From the NCBI RefSeq assembly GCF_001028625.1, contig NZ_CP011805.1, positions 930,001-994,000 of the forward strand: 64,000 nucleotides of DNA, given 5' to 3'. Numbering within the stretch: the first letter of the stretch is position 1; each line of letters begins with the position of its first letter. The stretch comes from Pelagerythrobacter marensis (lineage in GTDB: Bacteria > Pseudomonadota > Alphaproteobacteria > Sphingomonadales > Sphingomonadaceae). The notes below the pieces were generated by a model. That model was given only the letters and a program-made list of their open reading frames with translations, was not told where the DNA came from and did no database searches. Below are positions 10,089-19,325 of this stretch, in pieces. A program made the position numbers and the translations under genes.

Positions 10089-11216
10089 ATGTCGGCAACT
10101 GAAATCGATTTCTATGACCTGCTTGGCGTAAGCCGCGATGCGGATGGCGCCACGATCAAGTCCGCCTATCGCAAGATGGCGATGAAGTATCACCCGGATC
10201 GCAATGCCGGGTGCAAGGAGAACGAGGCCAAGTTCAAGGCGATCAGCGCCGCTTACGACTGCCTCAAGGACCCGCAGAAGCGGGCGGCCTACGATCGGTA
10301 TGGTCATGCCGCTTTCCAGCAGGGCATGAGCGGCGGCGGAGGCGGGCATCCGGGTGCGGATTTCGCCGATCTGGGCGACATTTTCGAAACCATCTTCGGC
10401 AGCGCATTCGGCGGTGCCGCCGGGCGCCAGCAGGCGCGCCGCGGTGCCGATCTGCGCTACGATATGGAAATCGGTCTGGAAGATGCCTTTCACGGCAAGA
10501 CCAGCCAGATAGAAATCGAAGTATCGCAGAATTGCGACACCTGCCACGGCTCCGGTGCCACACCGGGGACCAGCACGCGCGGCTGCAACTTGTGCAACGG
10601 TTACGGCAAAGTGCGGGCGAAGCAGGGGTTCTTCGTGGTCGAGCGCCCGTGCCCCAATTGCCACGGTCGGGGCGAAGTCCTCGTCAGCCCCTGTCGCGAT
10701 TGCGGCGGGGAAGGGCGGATCGACCGTCCGCAGACGATCGATGTGGAAATTCCCCCCGGCGTCGATACCGGCACGCGTATTCGGCTGTCGGGCAAGGGCG
10801 AGGCGGGGCCACGCGGCGCACCGCCGGGCGACCTCTATATTTTCGTCCACGTGCGCCCTCACGTCGTCTTCCAGCGCGAAGGCACCACCCTGCTCAGCCG
10901 GGTGCCGATCAGCTTCACGACCGCTGCCCTTGGCGGCAAGGTCGAGATTCCCGACCTCGCGGGCGAAACGAATGTCGTCGACATTCCTTCGGGCATTCAG
11001 TCCGGACGGCAATTGCGCGTGCGCGGTGCCGGGATGCCCGTGCTGCAGGGCCGGGGGCGCGGTGATCTGGTGGTCGAGATCGCGGTCGAAACGCCGACCA
11101 GGCTCAGCAAGGAACAGAAAGCGATCCTGGAACAGTTCCGCGAAACCGAAACCGGCGACGAATGCCCCGAATGCCGGGGTTTCTTCGAGAAGCTGAAAAG
11201 CGCGTTCGGGGCCTAA
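10089..11216 (+). CDS. dnaJ: Chaperone protein DnaJ (Hsp40)
   Basis: A 375-residue class A J-protein. The J domain contains the essential HPD (YHPDRN, residues 32-37). A Gly-rich linker (residues 77-90) leads to four zinc-binding repeats: CDTCHGSG, CNLCNGYG, CPNCHGRG and CRDCGGEG. The C-terminal substrate-binding domains follow (VDIPSGIQSGRQLRVRGAGMP). DnaJ stimulates the DnaK ATPase and presents substrates to it. The stop codon overlaps the convergent patatin gene's stop by two bases. Confidence 0.98.
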   Translation: MSATEIDFYDLLGVSRDADGATIKSAYRKMAMKYHPDRNAGCKENEAKFKAISAAYDCLKDPQKRAAYDRYGHAAFQQGMSGGGGGHPGADFADLGDIFETIFGSAFGGAAGRQQARRGADLRYDMEIGLEDAFHGKTSQIEIEVSQNCDTCHGSGATPGTSTRGCNLCNGYGKVRAKQGFFVVERPCPNCHGRGEVLVSPCRDCGGEGRIDRPQTIDVEIPPGVDTGTRIRLSGKGEAGPRGAPPGDLYIFVHVRPHVVFQREGTTLLSRVPISFTTAALGGKVEIPDLAGETNVVDIPSGIQSGRQLRVRGAGMPVLQGRGRGDLVVEIAVETPTRLSKEQKAILEQFRETETGDECPECRGFFEKLKSAFGA

Positions 11217-13519
11217 CGGCTCAGCACTTCGTTTCGAATCCGTTCCAGCAGGCCAGGATCGGCGCGCAGCCGGGGGCGCTCTTCCTCCAGAATAGCCAGA
11301 AACACCTTGCGCTTGAACGCGGCGGGGTCGAGTTTCAGATCGCCTTCCACCGTCGAGCATACGAGGTCGATCATGCGCTCCGCCCCGTGGAGGCGGCCCC
11401 AGAGGTAATCGTTTTCGCGGTAGGCGCGGCTGAAGAACGCACCGAAATTGTAGAATTCGATCCCGCGCAAGGTTGCGCGCGTGCCGCCTTCGCGAATGGT
11501 GCGGGCATCGTCGGGGCTGATCCGGTCGACCTTGATCGGATCGAATTCGGTCAGCGCATTCTCGCGCACCAGCGGCAGGGTTGCCGTGTCGTAGAAGGGG
11601 AACCCCAGATACGTCAGCAGCATCAGTCTGCGGAGGTTCTTTGGCATTCGTTCCAATGCCTCTGCCAGCATCCGTTCTGCCTTCTCGTCCACTTCCGGCA
11701 GCAGCCTTCGTTCCGCCAATGCATCGATAACCGCGACCGGGTCCTTCATCACCCCGGCTGAGGTGGTCGCGAAATCGTCCCCCAGATTCCCCACATTCTC
11801 CCGGTCGAAATACAGCGCGAGAATGGCGTAGATCGCTTCGCGCGCTTCCTCCACCGCAGCATCGGGAATATCGGGGTCGGCATCCCATTCGCGAGAGAGG
11901 CGCCGGGTAAGCAGGCGCAGGCGGCGGACGCGAAAGCCGACATCGTGTGCCCGGAAGAAAGCAATCGCGGCCGGGCTCGCGCCGCCCGACGGTGCGGAAA
12001 GGCGATCCAGCCCCTGCCTGGCAAGGGCCGTGCGCAGATGCTGCGCAATCGGCCTCGCGTCGGGAAGGTCGAGATCGCGCGCGGCATCGAAAACGATCTG
12101 CGCCAGATCCTCCACGATCGCGGTGAATTTCGCCTGCGCATAGGATTGGAAGGCATATCCGGCGCGTTCGGCCGCGGCCTGTTGCGCCTTGGCCCGCCAG
12201 GCATGGAGCCTTTTCGGGGTCGGACGGTCGAGGAAAAGCGTCAGCCCGAACAGCTTTTCCACCGCCGCCTCGACATCGGGGCGCAGGGCGGCGATCATCG
12301 CCTGATGCCGCTCCGCCTCGTGCGATTGCCGTTCAAGAACTTCCAGATTGTCGCGGATCGGCTGTTCGCGCGGGATCGTCGATAGTGATCCCAGGATGAC
12401 GCCGAAAAATCCGACCGGCTCGTCGACGCGTTCGCGCAGGGTCTGCGTTCGGTCAGGGCGCGGGTCGATATAGACGAAGCGGCGGTCCACTTCGCGCTGG
12501 GCCGGCCTGCCGCGCAGCGCCTCGATCGCGCCTTCGAATGGCTTGTTGACCAGAACCGATCCGTCGATCAGCGAAATGCCTTCGACCGAACCCTGCCTGG
12601 TATTGACCGGCATGACCCGCTCCAGAAAACGTTGCCGCCCCGTCCATTCGACATCGCGTTCGCCGGCCAACCGGTCGATTTCCTGCAACCGCAGCGGCGG
12701 GAAGGCGCCGGGGAAACTCGCCGTGGCGCGCGCGGCGAATGTGAGTTCCAGCGGATCGGCAAGATCGTGGCCGCCGCTGCCGGGTGCGCGGGCGGAGAAT
12801 GCGACCGGCAGGCGGTGTTCGCTTTCTTCCACCACTGGCGGGCTGTTGAGCCGCAGAAGCTCCAGATGGCCGCGAAAATCGGTCGCGGTGACCATCAGAT
12901 CGATCGGATGATTGGCGGGCAGCAGCGGCTTGCCGCATGGCCCATCGGCCATCGCGGAGAACGCATCGAACAGCAATCGCGAGAATCCGATCCCCGAAAA
13001 AGGCGGCTCGAACCACCTGCCGCGGATGAACTGCGACACCTTGCGCCGCACTTCGGCCTGCGTTTCGGGCGCGACGCTTTCCGAAACGGCATTCCCCGGA
13101 CGTTTAAGCAGCCACCAGGCGATCGGCTGCGCCCAGTACTTCGCGAAACGCCACACCGGCTCCGCATCGGGATCGACCAGCCGCTCGACATCGGCGGTTG
13201 AAAGCCACAGGTCGGTCAACGGTTCGAGCGACTGGCCGGAATGGATCGCCTGGGCGAGGAAGACCGCATTTATTCCGCCTGCACTGGCCCCGGCCAGAAT
13301 ATCGGGCAGGACGCGCAGCTTCAGCGCGTGATCCCGGCCGATCGTTTCCAGCAGTTCGCGGTAGACACCCTGAACGCCCTCCGCCGGTTCATCGTTCGAA
13401 TGAAAGGCGCGGCTGGCGCTGGCGAGCTTCCACAGCTCTTTCGTCACACCGTGCATGTAGACGGCCAGACTCACCCCGCCGTAGCAGACGAGCGCGATCC
13501 TCAGTTCCTTCTGCCGCAT
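11213..13519 (-). CDS. Patatin-like phospholipase domain protein, long form
   Basis: A 768-residue protein. The N-terminal patatin-like domain carries CYGGVSLAVYMHGVTKE (oxyanion-hole-type glycine motif) and the nucleophile elbow GASAGG (Ser79); the catalytic Asp is probably in LIDGSVLVNKPF. The C-terminal half, about 400 residues, is alpha-helical and Arg/Ala-rich, as in the 'patatin-like protein' family with a DUF3376-type extension. Patatin domains hydrolyse acyl chains from lipids. No signal peptide is present, so it should be cytoplasmic or peripheral. The ATG at 13519 (MRQKELRIAL) is preferred to one 12 codons upstream. It converges on dnaJ with overlapping stops. Confidence 0.82.
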   Translation of the reverse strand: MRQKELRIALVCYGGVSLAVYMHGVTKELWKLASASRAFHSNDEPAEGVQGVYRELLETIGRDHALKLRVLPDILAGASAGGINAVFLAQAIHSGQSLEPLTDLWLSTADVERLVDPDAEPVWRFAKYWAQPIAWWLLKRPGNAVSESVAPETQAEVRRKVSQFIRGRWFEPPFSGIGFSRLLFDAFSAMADGPCGKPLLPANHPIDLMVTATDFRGHLELLRLNSPPVVEESEHRLPVAFSARAPGSGGHDLADPLELTFAARATASFPGAFPPLRLQEIDRLAGERDVEWTGRQRFLERVMPVNTRQGSVEGISLIDGSVLVNKPFEGAIEALRGRPAQREVDRRFVYIDPRPDRTQTLRERVDEPVGFFGVILGSLSTIPREQPIRDNLEVLERQSHEAERHQAMIAALRPDVEAAVEKLFGLTLFLDRPTPKRLHAWRAKAQQAAAERAGYAFQSYAQAKFTAIVEDLAQIVFDAARDLDLPDARPIAQHLRTALARQGLDRLSAPSGGASPAAIAFFRAHDVGFRVRRLRLLTRRLSREWDADPDIPDAAVEEAREAIYAILALYFDRENVGNLGDDFATTSAGVMKDPVAVIDALAERRLLPEVDEKAERMLAEALERMPKNLRRLMLLTYLGFPFYDTATLPLVRENALTEFDPIKVDRISPDDARTIREGGTRATLRGIEFYNFGAFFSRAYRENDYLWGRLHGAERMIDLVCSTVEGDLKLDPAAFKRKVFLAILEEERPRLRADPGLLERIRNEVLSR

Positions 13520-13590
13520 GGCGGGCCTTGTGCCGAGCATTTGACAGCTTGGCAATTGCGTTCCTTAAATGTTCCGTTTATCGCCTGTGT

Positions 13591-14967
13591 ATGGCAAAGT
13601 CCAAGAAGCGTTACGTCTGTCAGGCCTGCGGGTCGGTTTCGCACCGCTGGCAGGGGCAATGCCCCGACTGCGCGGAATGGAACACGCTCGTGGAAGATGC
13701 ACCGGCGACGGTGTTTTCGCAGAAACACGATTTGTCCCGCGGGGGCCGGGCGGTGGTGTTCGAACCGCTCGACACGCCGGGCGAGGTGTTGTCGAGACGC
13801 TCGACCGGTCTGGCGGAATTCGACCGAGCGCTGGGCGGCGGGCTGGTGCCCGGGTCGGCAATCCTGATGGGCGGCGATCCCGGTATCGGGAAGTCGACAC
13901 TGCTGCTTCAGGCGGCCGCGAAAATCGCCGGCGGGGGCGGGGATACGGTTTACGTAAGCGGGGAGGAGGCGGCTGGCCAGGTGCGTCTGCGCGCCGCACG
14001 CCTGGGCCTGGCCGACGCCCCGATCCGCCTTGCTGCGGCGACTTCGGTGCGGGACATTCTGACTACGCTCAACGGCATGGACCCGCCGGCCCTGCTGGTG
14101 ATCGATTCGATTCAGACGATGTTTTCCGACACGATCGAGGGGGCGCCCGGCACCGTCAGCCAAGTTCGCGGCTGCGCATTCGAACTGATCCGCTATGCCA
14201 AGGAGAATGGCGTCGCGCTGGTCCTGGTCGGCCATGTGACCAAAGACGGCAATATCGCCGGACCGCGCGTGCTGGAACACATGGTCGACGTGGTGATGAG
14301 CTTCGAAGGCGAACGCAGCCATCAGTACCGCATTCTGCGCAGCCTCAAGAACCGCTTCGGCCCGGTCGACGAGATCGGGGTTTTCGCGATGGCGGGACAG
14401 GGCCTGGAAGAAGTCGCCAACCCTTCGATGCTGTTTCTGTCCGGTCGGGACGAGCCGCTGGCAGGTAGCGCGGTGTTTCCCGCGCTGGAAGGCACGCGGC
14501 CGGTTCTGATCGAGGTGCAGGCCCTGATCGTGCGATTGCAGAGCGGTGCGACCCCGCGGCGCGCGGTGGTCGGCTGGGACAATGGCCGGCTTGCCATGCT
14601 GCTCGCCGTGCTGGAAGCGCGTTGCGGGCTGAATTTCAGTTCGGCGGAAGTCTATCTCAATGTTGCGGGGGGATATCGCCTGACCGATCCCGCAGCCGAT
14701 CTGGCGGTCGCCGCCGCGCTCGTTTCGGCGCTGGCGGACCGGCCGCTGCCGGGCAAGAGCGTGTGGTTTGGCGAAGTGTCGCTTGCCGGCGAAATCCGCC
14801 CGGTGGCGCATTGTTCGCTGCGGCTGCGCGAAGCGGCCAAGCTGGGGTTCGATCGCGGATTCGGGCCCGCCGACGATACGGCAAAGGCTGGCAAGACGGC
14901 GGCGCTGGACTATCGCGAGATCGGCCAGCTTGCCAATCTCGTTGACCGGATCGTGGGAAGCACCTAA
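13591..14967 (+). CDS. radA: DNA repair protein RadA (Sms)
   Basis: A 458-residue RadA, a branch-migration helicase acting in recombination with RecA. It has an N-terminal zinc finger (Cys10, Cys13, Cys24, Cys27), a RecA-like ATPase core with Walker A GGDPGIGKST around residues 93-102, the RadA-specific KNRFG motif near residue 253, and a C-terminal Lon-protease-like domain. The start is the ATG at 13591 (MAKSKKRYVCQACG); the open frame extends upstream but antisense to the patatin gene. Confidence 0.97.
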   Translation: MAKSKKRYVCQACGSVSHRWQGQCPDCAEWNTLVEDAPATVFSQKHDLSRGGRAVVFEPLDTPGEVLSRRSTGLAEFDRALGGGLVPGSAILMGGDPGIGKSTLLLQAAAKIAGGGGDTVYVSGEEAAGQVRLRAARLGLADAPIRLAAATSVRDILTTLNGMDPPALLVIDSIQTMFSDTIEGAPGTVSQVRGCAFELIRYAKENGVALVLVGHVTKDGNIAGPRVLEHMVDVVMSFEGERSHQYRILRSLKNRFGPVDEIGVFAMAGQGLEEVANPSMLFLSGRDEPLAGSAVFPALEGTRPVLIEVQALIVRLQSGATPRRAVVGWDNGRLAMLLAVLEARCGLNFSSAEVYLNVAGGYRLTDPAADLAVAAALVSALADRPLPGKSVWFGEVSLAGEIRPVAHCSLRLREAAKLGFDRGFGPADDTAKAGKTAALDYREIGQLANLVDRIVGST

Positions 14968-14980
14968 TTTTAGGGGTTCT

Positions 14981-15502
14981 ATGACCGTCTTCGACATCAT
15001 CGTTCTGATTATCGTCGGCGTTGCCGCGGTGGGCGGGTTCCTGCGCGGGTTCGTGCAGGAGATCCTGTCGCTCGCCGCATGGATCCTAGCGCTGTTCGCG
15101 ATCCGCGCGCTGCATACGCCGCTCTATCAGGCGATCGAACCTTACGTGGGTAGCGAAACGGGCGCTGCGGTGCTGGCGTTCACGCTGCTGCTGTTGATCC
15201 CCTACGCCGCGATGAAGCTGATTGCGGGCCGTGCCGGGCGAATTTCGCGCAATTCCCTGCTCGGCCCGATCGATCGCGTGCTCGGGTTCGGATTCGGCGC
15301 GATCAAGGGGGCGATCATCGTGGTTCTGGCGTTTTCGCTTCTAGTGCTGGGTTACGATACGATCTGGGGCATCGGGGGACGGCCCGACTGGATCAGCACC
15401 GCCCGGACCTATCCCCTGGTCAATGCCGGCAGCGATGCCCTGGTCGAAATCGTGCACGAGCGGCGAGAGATGCTGCGTGACGACGCCGCTGCCCCGCAAT
15501 GA
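14981..15502 (+). CDS. cvpA: CvpA family membrane protein
   Basis: A 173-residue inner-membrane protein with four predicted helices. The N-terminal FDIIVLIIVGVAAVGGFLRGFVQE and the central GPIDRVLGFGFGAIKGAII are the CvpA signatures. In E. coli CvpA is needed for colicin V production and sits with purF; a general role in envelope or bile resistance has been proposed. Here it lies between radA (13 bases upstream) and an Fe-S scaffold gene whose ATG overlaps its stop. The C-terminus is a short charged cytoplasmic tail. Confidence 0.9.
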   Translation: MTVFDIIVLIIVGVAAVGGFLRGFVQEILSLAAWILALFAIRALHTPLYQAIEPYVGSETGAAVLAFTLLLLIPYAAMKLIAGRAGRISRNSLLGPIDRVLGFGFGAIKGAIIVVLAFSLLVLGYDTIWGIGGRPDWISTARTYPLVNAGSDALVEIVHERREMLRDDAAAPQ

Positions 15503-15936
15503 ACGGGAATGGCGCCGGTCGGCTGTATACGCCCGAACTGCTGTCCCTAGCCGTCAATCTGGCGGATTATCCGCTGGAGGATTCCCTGCCTCATCGCGGG
15601 GAGGCGGTGTCCCGCACCTGCGGCAGCAAACTGGCACTGGGGCTGGCGAGTGATGCGGACGGCGTGATCGAAGGCGTCGGAATGCAGGTATCCGCATGCG
15701 CCGTGGGGCAGGCAGCCGCTGCGGTCTTCGCTGCCGGCGCGATGGGTATGGATCGCCGGAAGGTCGCAGCAGCAGGGCAAGCCATCGAGGGTTGGCTTGC
15801 CGGTGGGCCGGAAGCGGACTGGCCAGGGATCGGCGCGATCGCCGCAGCCCGCGAGCATCCGGGCCGGCATGGCGCGATCCTGCTGCCGTGGAGAGCTGCG
15901 CATGCCGCACTTTCCAACGCGGCTGCGGCGGAATAA
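15499..15936 (+). CDS. NifU/IscU-like iron-sulfur cluster scaffold protein
   Basis: A 145-residue protein resembling the N-terminal IscU/SufU fold, as found next to cvpA in sphingomonads. The conserved cysteine blocks are SRTCGSKLALGLA and SACAVGQAAAAVF, each containing one candidate Cys ligand; a third canonical Cys near the C-terminus is not evident, where REHPGRHGAILLPW is found instead. It may assemble or carry Fe-S clusters but could be a divergent, non-canonical member. The ATG overlaps the cvpA stop (ATGA), so translation is probably coupled. Confidence 0.75.
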   Translation: MNGNGAGRLYTPELLSLAVNLADYPLEDSLPHRGEAVSRTCGSKLALGLASDADGVIEGVGMQVSACAVGQAAAAVFAAGAMGMDRRKVAAAGQAIEGWLAGGPEADWPGIGAIAAAREHPGRHGAILLPWRAAHAALSNAAAAE

Positions 15937-15969
15937 GGCAGGGAAGCCTTTGGGGGAGAAGGAAATCAG

Positions 15970-17604
15970 ATGAACGAAAGCGCAGCACCGGCGCTGAGAG
16001 AGCCGACCGAGAAGGAAATCCGCCTCGTCATTGCCGCATCGTCGGCGGGCACAGTGTTCGAATGGTACGATTTCTTTATCTACGGGACGCTCGCCGGGCT
16101 CATCGGTGCGGCGTTTTTCCCCAGCGGAAATGAAACCTTGCAACTGCTGCTGGTTTGGGCCGGTTTTGCGGTCGGCTTCGGTTTCCGACCGCTCGGCGCG
16201 ATCCTGTTCGGGTTTCTCGGCGATCGCTGGGGGCGCAAGTACACTTTTCTGATAACCGTGACCCTGATGGGCATTGCCACCGCAGGGGTCGGCATGATCC
16301 CCAGTGCGGCAAGCATCGGCATCGCCGCGCCGATCATCGTGATCGGCTTCCGCATTCTGCAGGGGCTCGCGCTTGGTGGTGAATACGGCGGTGCGGCAAT
16401 CTATGTCGCGGAACATGCGCCGCCCGAACGGCGCGGGTTCTATACCAGTTTCATCCAGGCCAGCGTCGTCGGCGGTTTCGTGCTGTCGATCGCGGTGGTC
16501 CTGGCCTGCCGCTTCGTCATTCCGGAAGACGATTTCGCCGAATGGGGCTGGCGCGTGCCATTCCTGCTGTCGATCGTGCTGCTCGGCATCTCGCTGTGGA
16601 TGCGGCTGAAACTGAACGAAAGCCCGGTTTTCCAGTTGATGAAGGCGCAGGGCAAGACCGCGGCGAACCCCTTTACCGAAAGTTTCAGCTATCCCGGCAA
16701 CAAGAAGCGGATATTCGTCGCCCTGTTCGGGATAACGGGGGTTCTGACCACGATCTGGTACACCGCGTTTTTCTCCGGCCTGTCGTTCCTGCGCGGGCCG
16801 ATGCGGATGGAAGAACAACTGGTCGAACTGATCCTGTTCGCCGCCGGCCTGATCGCAATGTCGTTCTACATCGTGGTCGGCCGCTGGTCTGATCGGGTGG
16901 GCCGCAAGAAGCCGATCGTGGTTGGCGCGCTGCTGACCCTGCTGCTGCTGTTCCCGATCTTCTGGGGCCTGGGGCAGTTTGCGAACCCCGGCCTGGCCGC
17001 GGCTGCGCGCGAAAACCCGGTGGTCGTGGCCGGCTCGCAATGTACGACCGACCCCTTCGCCGAATTGTTCGACCGGGAGCAGACTGCGTGCGGCAAAGTG
17101 CTGGAGACTTTGACCGCCAGCGGTGTCCGCTACTCGGTCGAACCGGCGAGCGCGCTGTCGGTCACGGTCGCGGGCGACCCGATCGCGATCGCGGACGAAT
17201 GGCTCGACGACAGCGGGGCGCGGCGCGACGGGATGATCGCTGCGCTGGAACGGCACGGTTTCGCTTTCGCCCGGCAATCGCCGCCGTTGGTGAACATTAT
17301 CGGCATTCTCGCGTTGCTGCTCGTCCTCGGCGGGCTGTCGGCCTTGACGTACGGCTCCGTCGCCGCGTTGTTGACGGAGATGTTTCCGCCCCAGATCCGC
17401 TATTCTTCGATGTCGATCCCCTATCACATCGGTGCCGGCTATCTCGGCGGTTTCCTGCCGCTGATCGCCGGGATCATTGTTGCGCGAACGGGCGATGTCT
17501 ATGCGGGGCTTTGGTACACCTGGGCTGTGGTCGCCTTCGGTGTCGTTGTTGCCTGGTGGGGTCTCCCCGGCGGCCCACCGAAAGATTTCGAAGACAATGC
17601 CTGA
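15970..17604 (+). CDS. MFS transporter, metabolite:proton symporter (MHS) family
   Basis: A 544-residue, 12-helix permease. The MHS signature FEWYDFFIYGTLAGLIG lies in the first helix, GFLGDRWGRK in loop 2-3 (the classic GxxxDRxGRK), and RILQGLALGGEYGGAAIYVAEH in helices 4-5. A second GRWSDRVGRKKP appears in loop 8-9. MHS members carry organic acids, proline/betaine, shikimate or similar solutes with protons; the substrate cannot be read from sequence. Unusually, about 110 hydrophilic residues with two Cys are inserted between helices 9 and 10 (about residues 335-440). The next gene, alr, overlaps its 3' end by 8 bases. Confidence 0.9.
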   Translation: MNESAAPALREPTEKEIRLVIAASSAGTVFEWYDFFIYGTLAGLIGAAFFPSGNETLQLLLVWAGFAVGFGFRPLGAILFGFLGDRWGRKYTFLITVTLMGIATAGVGMIPSAASIGIAAPIIVIGFRILQGLALGGEYGGAAIYVAEHAPPERRGFYTSFIQASVVGGFVLSIAVVLACRFVIPEDDFAEWGWRVPFLLSIVLLGISLWMRLKLNESPVFQLMKAQGKTAANPFTESFSYPGNKKRIFVALFGITGVLTTIWYTAFFSGLSFLRGPMRMEEQLVELILFAAGLIAMSFYIVVGRWSDRVGRKKPIVVGALLTLLLLFPIFWGLGQFANPGLAAAARENPVVVAGSQCTTDPFAELFDREQTACGKVLETLTASGVRYSVEPASALSVTVAGDPIAIADEWLDDSGARRDGMIAALERHGFAFARQSPPLVNIIGILALLLVLGGLSALTYGSVAALLTEMFPPQIRYSSMSIPYHIGAGYLGGFLPLIAGIIVARTGDVYAGLWYTWAVVAFGVVVAWWGLPGGPPKDFEDNA

Positions 17605-18637
17605 CCTTCCGCCGCCCAGCCTGCGGCTTGAACTCGATACCCAGGCGCTTGCCGCGAACTGGCGTGCTCTCGACGGGCTGTCGGGCACGGCGAGGGCCGG
17701 GGCGGCGGTCAAGGCCGACGGTTACGGCCTGGGCGCCGGAGCCGTCGCGAAGACTTTGAAAGATGCGGGTGCGCACGACTTTTTCGTCGCCCACTGGTCC
17801 GAAGTTGCGGATGTGGTGCACCATGTCGATCCGGCGCAGATCGCCGTGCTGCATGGACCGGTTCGGCCCCAGGATGTGCATTATGCAAGGGCGATCGGCG
17901 TCAAGCCGGTGATCAACAGCGTCGAACAGGCCCAGCGCTGGCGCGAGGGCGGCGGCGGGCCCTGCGATCTCATGGTGGATACGGGGATCAACCGTCTCGG
18001 TGTGTCGCTCCGCGATCTTGGCGACGGCGCAATCGCTGCGCTGGATGTCGACATCCTGATGTCGCACCTCGCTTCGGCAGACGAAAACAGCGCCTTGAAC
18101 CCGTTGCAGCTCGAACGCTTTCAGGCAGCTTGTGCCGCCCTGCCGGCGCGGCGGAGAAGCCTTGCCAACAGCGCGGGTATCGGACTTGGCCGGGACTATG
18201 CGTTCGACCTCACTCGCCCCGGTCTCTCGCTCTACGGCGGGGTGCCCCGCGGGGAACTGGCGGACCACGTGCTGCAGGTGGCTTTCCCGCAGGCCGCGGT
18301 AATACAGGTGCGCACGCTCTCACCCGGCGACAGTGTCGGTTACAACGCGACATTCACTGCACGAGCGGAGATGCGGACGGGCATCGTCTCGCTGGGCTAC
18401 GCCGACGGATTTTTGCGTTGCCGCGGTCCGGCGGGCGCTCTCCGGTTCGAAGGGGCGGAGCTGCCGCTGCTGGGCAAGGTTTCGATGGATATGGTGGTCG
18501 TCGATCTCACCGCCGCGCCGCAGGTGAAGGAAGGCGACTGGCTGGACGTACCGTTCGCCTTGCCGGAGACTGCGCGGGCCCGCGGGCTGTCGCAGTACGA
18601 ACTGCTTACCACCCTGGGGCGCCGTTTCCGCCGCTAG
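17597..18637 (+). CDS. alr: Alanine racemase
   Basis: A 346-residue PLP enzyme that makes D-alanine for peptidoglycan. The PLP lysine is Lys39 in AAVKADGYGLGA and the second catalytic base is Tyr249 in SVGYNATF. Other family blocks are MVDTGINRLG, LANSAGIGLG and VSMDMVVVDLT. The ATG at 17597 is used because it gives the usual N-terminal leader to the barrel domain; it overlaps the transporter's last codons, implying coupling to that gene. Confidence 0.95.
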   Translation: MPDLPPPSLRLELDTQALAANWRALDGLSGTARAGAAVKADGYGLGAGAVAKTLKDAGAHDFFVAHWSEVADVVHHVDPAQIAVLHGPVRPQDVHYARAIGVKPVINSVEQAQRWREGGGGPCDLMVDTGINRLGVSLRDLGDGAIAALDVDILMSHLASADENSALNPLQLERFQAACAALPARRRSLANSAGIGLGRDYAFDLTRPGLSLYGGVPRGELADHVLQVAFPQAAVIQVRTLSPGDSVGYNATFTARAEMRTGIVSLGYADGFLRCRGPAGALRFEGAELPLLGKVSMDMVVVDLTAAPQVKEGDWLDVPFALPETARARGLSQYELLTTLGRRFRR

Positions 18638-18662
18638 TGGCGCGATCATGTTGCGCTGCACA

Positions 18663-18695
18663 TGCTGCACCTGCTAATGCAACATTAGCGCAGCA
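18663..18695. promoter_or_regulatory. Dyad-symmetric operator-like site upstream of phaR
   Basis: A perfect inverted repeat GCTAATG-CAA-CATTAGC (18673-18689) is nested inside an outer pair TGCTGC (18663-18668) and GCAGCA (18690-18695). It ends 17 bases before the phaR ATG. PhaR proteins of Paracoccus and Rhodobacter are reported to autoregulate through TGC/GCA-rich sites of the CTGC-N-GCAG type, so autorepression is a reasonable inference. Confidence 0.6.
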
Positions 18696-18712
18696 TTTTC
18701 AGGAACTTTTCC

Positions 18713-19273
18713 ATGGCCAGAACCCAGGGTAATCCCGACGATCCGATCACTATCAAGAAGTACGCGAACCGGCGTCTCTACAACACGGGAACGTCCAGCT
18801 ACATCACGCTGGACGATCTCGCGCGGATGACGCGGGAGGATGTGCAGTTCAAGGTCGTCGATGCGAAGACGGGCGACGATATCACGCACTCGATCCTGAC
18901 GCAGATCATCATGGAAGAGGAATCGAGCGGCGGGGAACAGATGTTGCCGGTCAGCTTCCTGCGCGATCTGATTTCGATGTACGGCAATTCGATGCAGGCG
19001 ATGATGCCCGGCTACCTCGAAGCGAGCATGGCGAATTTCCGCAAGAACCAGACCAAGCTGCAGGAGGCGTTTCGCGACGGAATGGGCAGCAGCCCCTTCG
19101 CCAAGATCGCGGAAACGAACATGGCCATGATGCGCGCGGCGACCGAAGCCTTCATGCCCGGCGCGGCGGAGGCGGAGGAAACCCCGGCACCGCCCAGGCA
19201 GGAATCGGAAATCGCCGCCCTTCGCGAACAGATGGCGGCAATGCAGAAAAAGCTGGACGAGTTGGGCAAGTAG
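18713..19273 (+). CDS. phaR: Polyhydroxyalkanoate synthesis repressor PhaR
   Basis: A 186-residue regulator. The N-terminal PHB accumulation regulatory domain shows ITIKKYANRRLYNTGTSSYITLDDLA and DVQFKVVDAKTGDDIT. A Met-rich helix and a C-terminal coiled coil (LREQMAAMQKKLDELGK) follow. PhaR represses phasin and its own gene and is released by binding to nascent PHA granules. No pha structural genes are nearby. A strong dyad lies just upstream of the start. Confidence 0.95.
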   Translation: MARTQGNPDDPITIKKYANRRLYNTGTSSYITLDDLARMTREDVQFKVVDAKTGDDITHSILTQIIMEEESSGGEQMLPVSFLRDLISMYGNSMQAMMPGYLEASMANFRKNQTKLQEAFRDGMGSSPFAKIAETNMAMMRAATEAFMPGAAEAEETPAPPRQESEIAALREQMAAMQKKLDELGK

Positions 19274-19325
19274 CGCGAACGGGCGCACCGCACCGCCTCC
19301 AGGCAAGACAATAACGGGAAACGAT

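Noticed and set aside
15547..17712. A 721-codon minus-strand open frame opposite the Fe-S scaffold and MFS genes
   Set aside because: It runs antisense across two well-supported genes and shows only low-complexity Arg/Gln/Asp-rich sequence.
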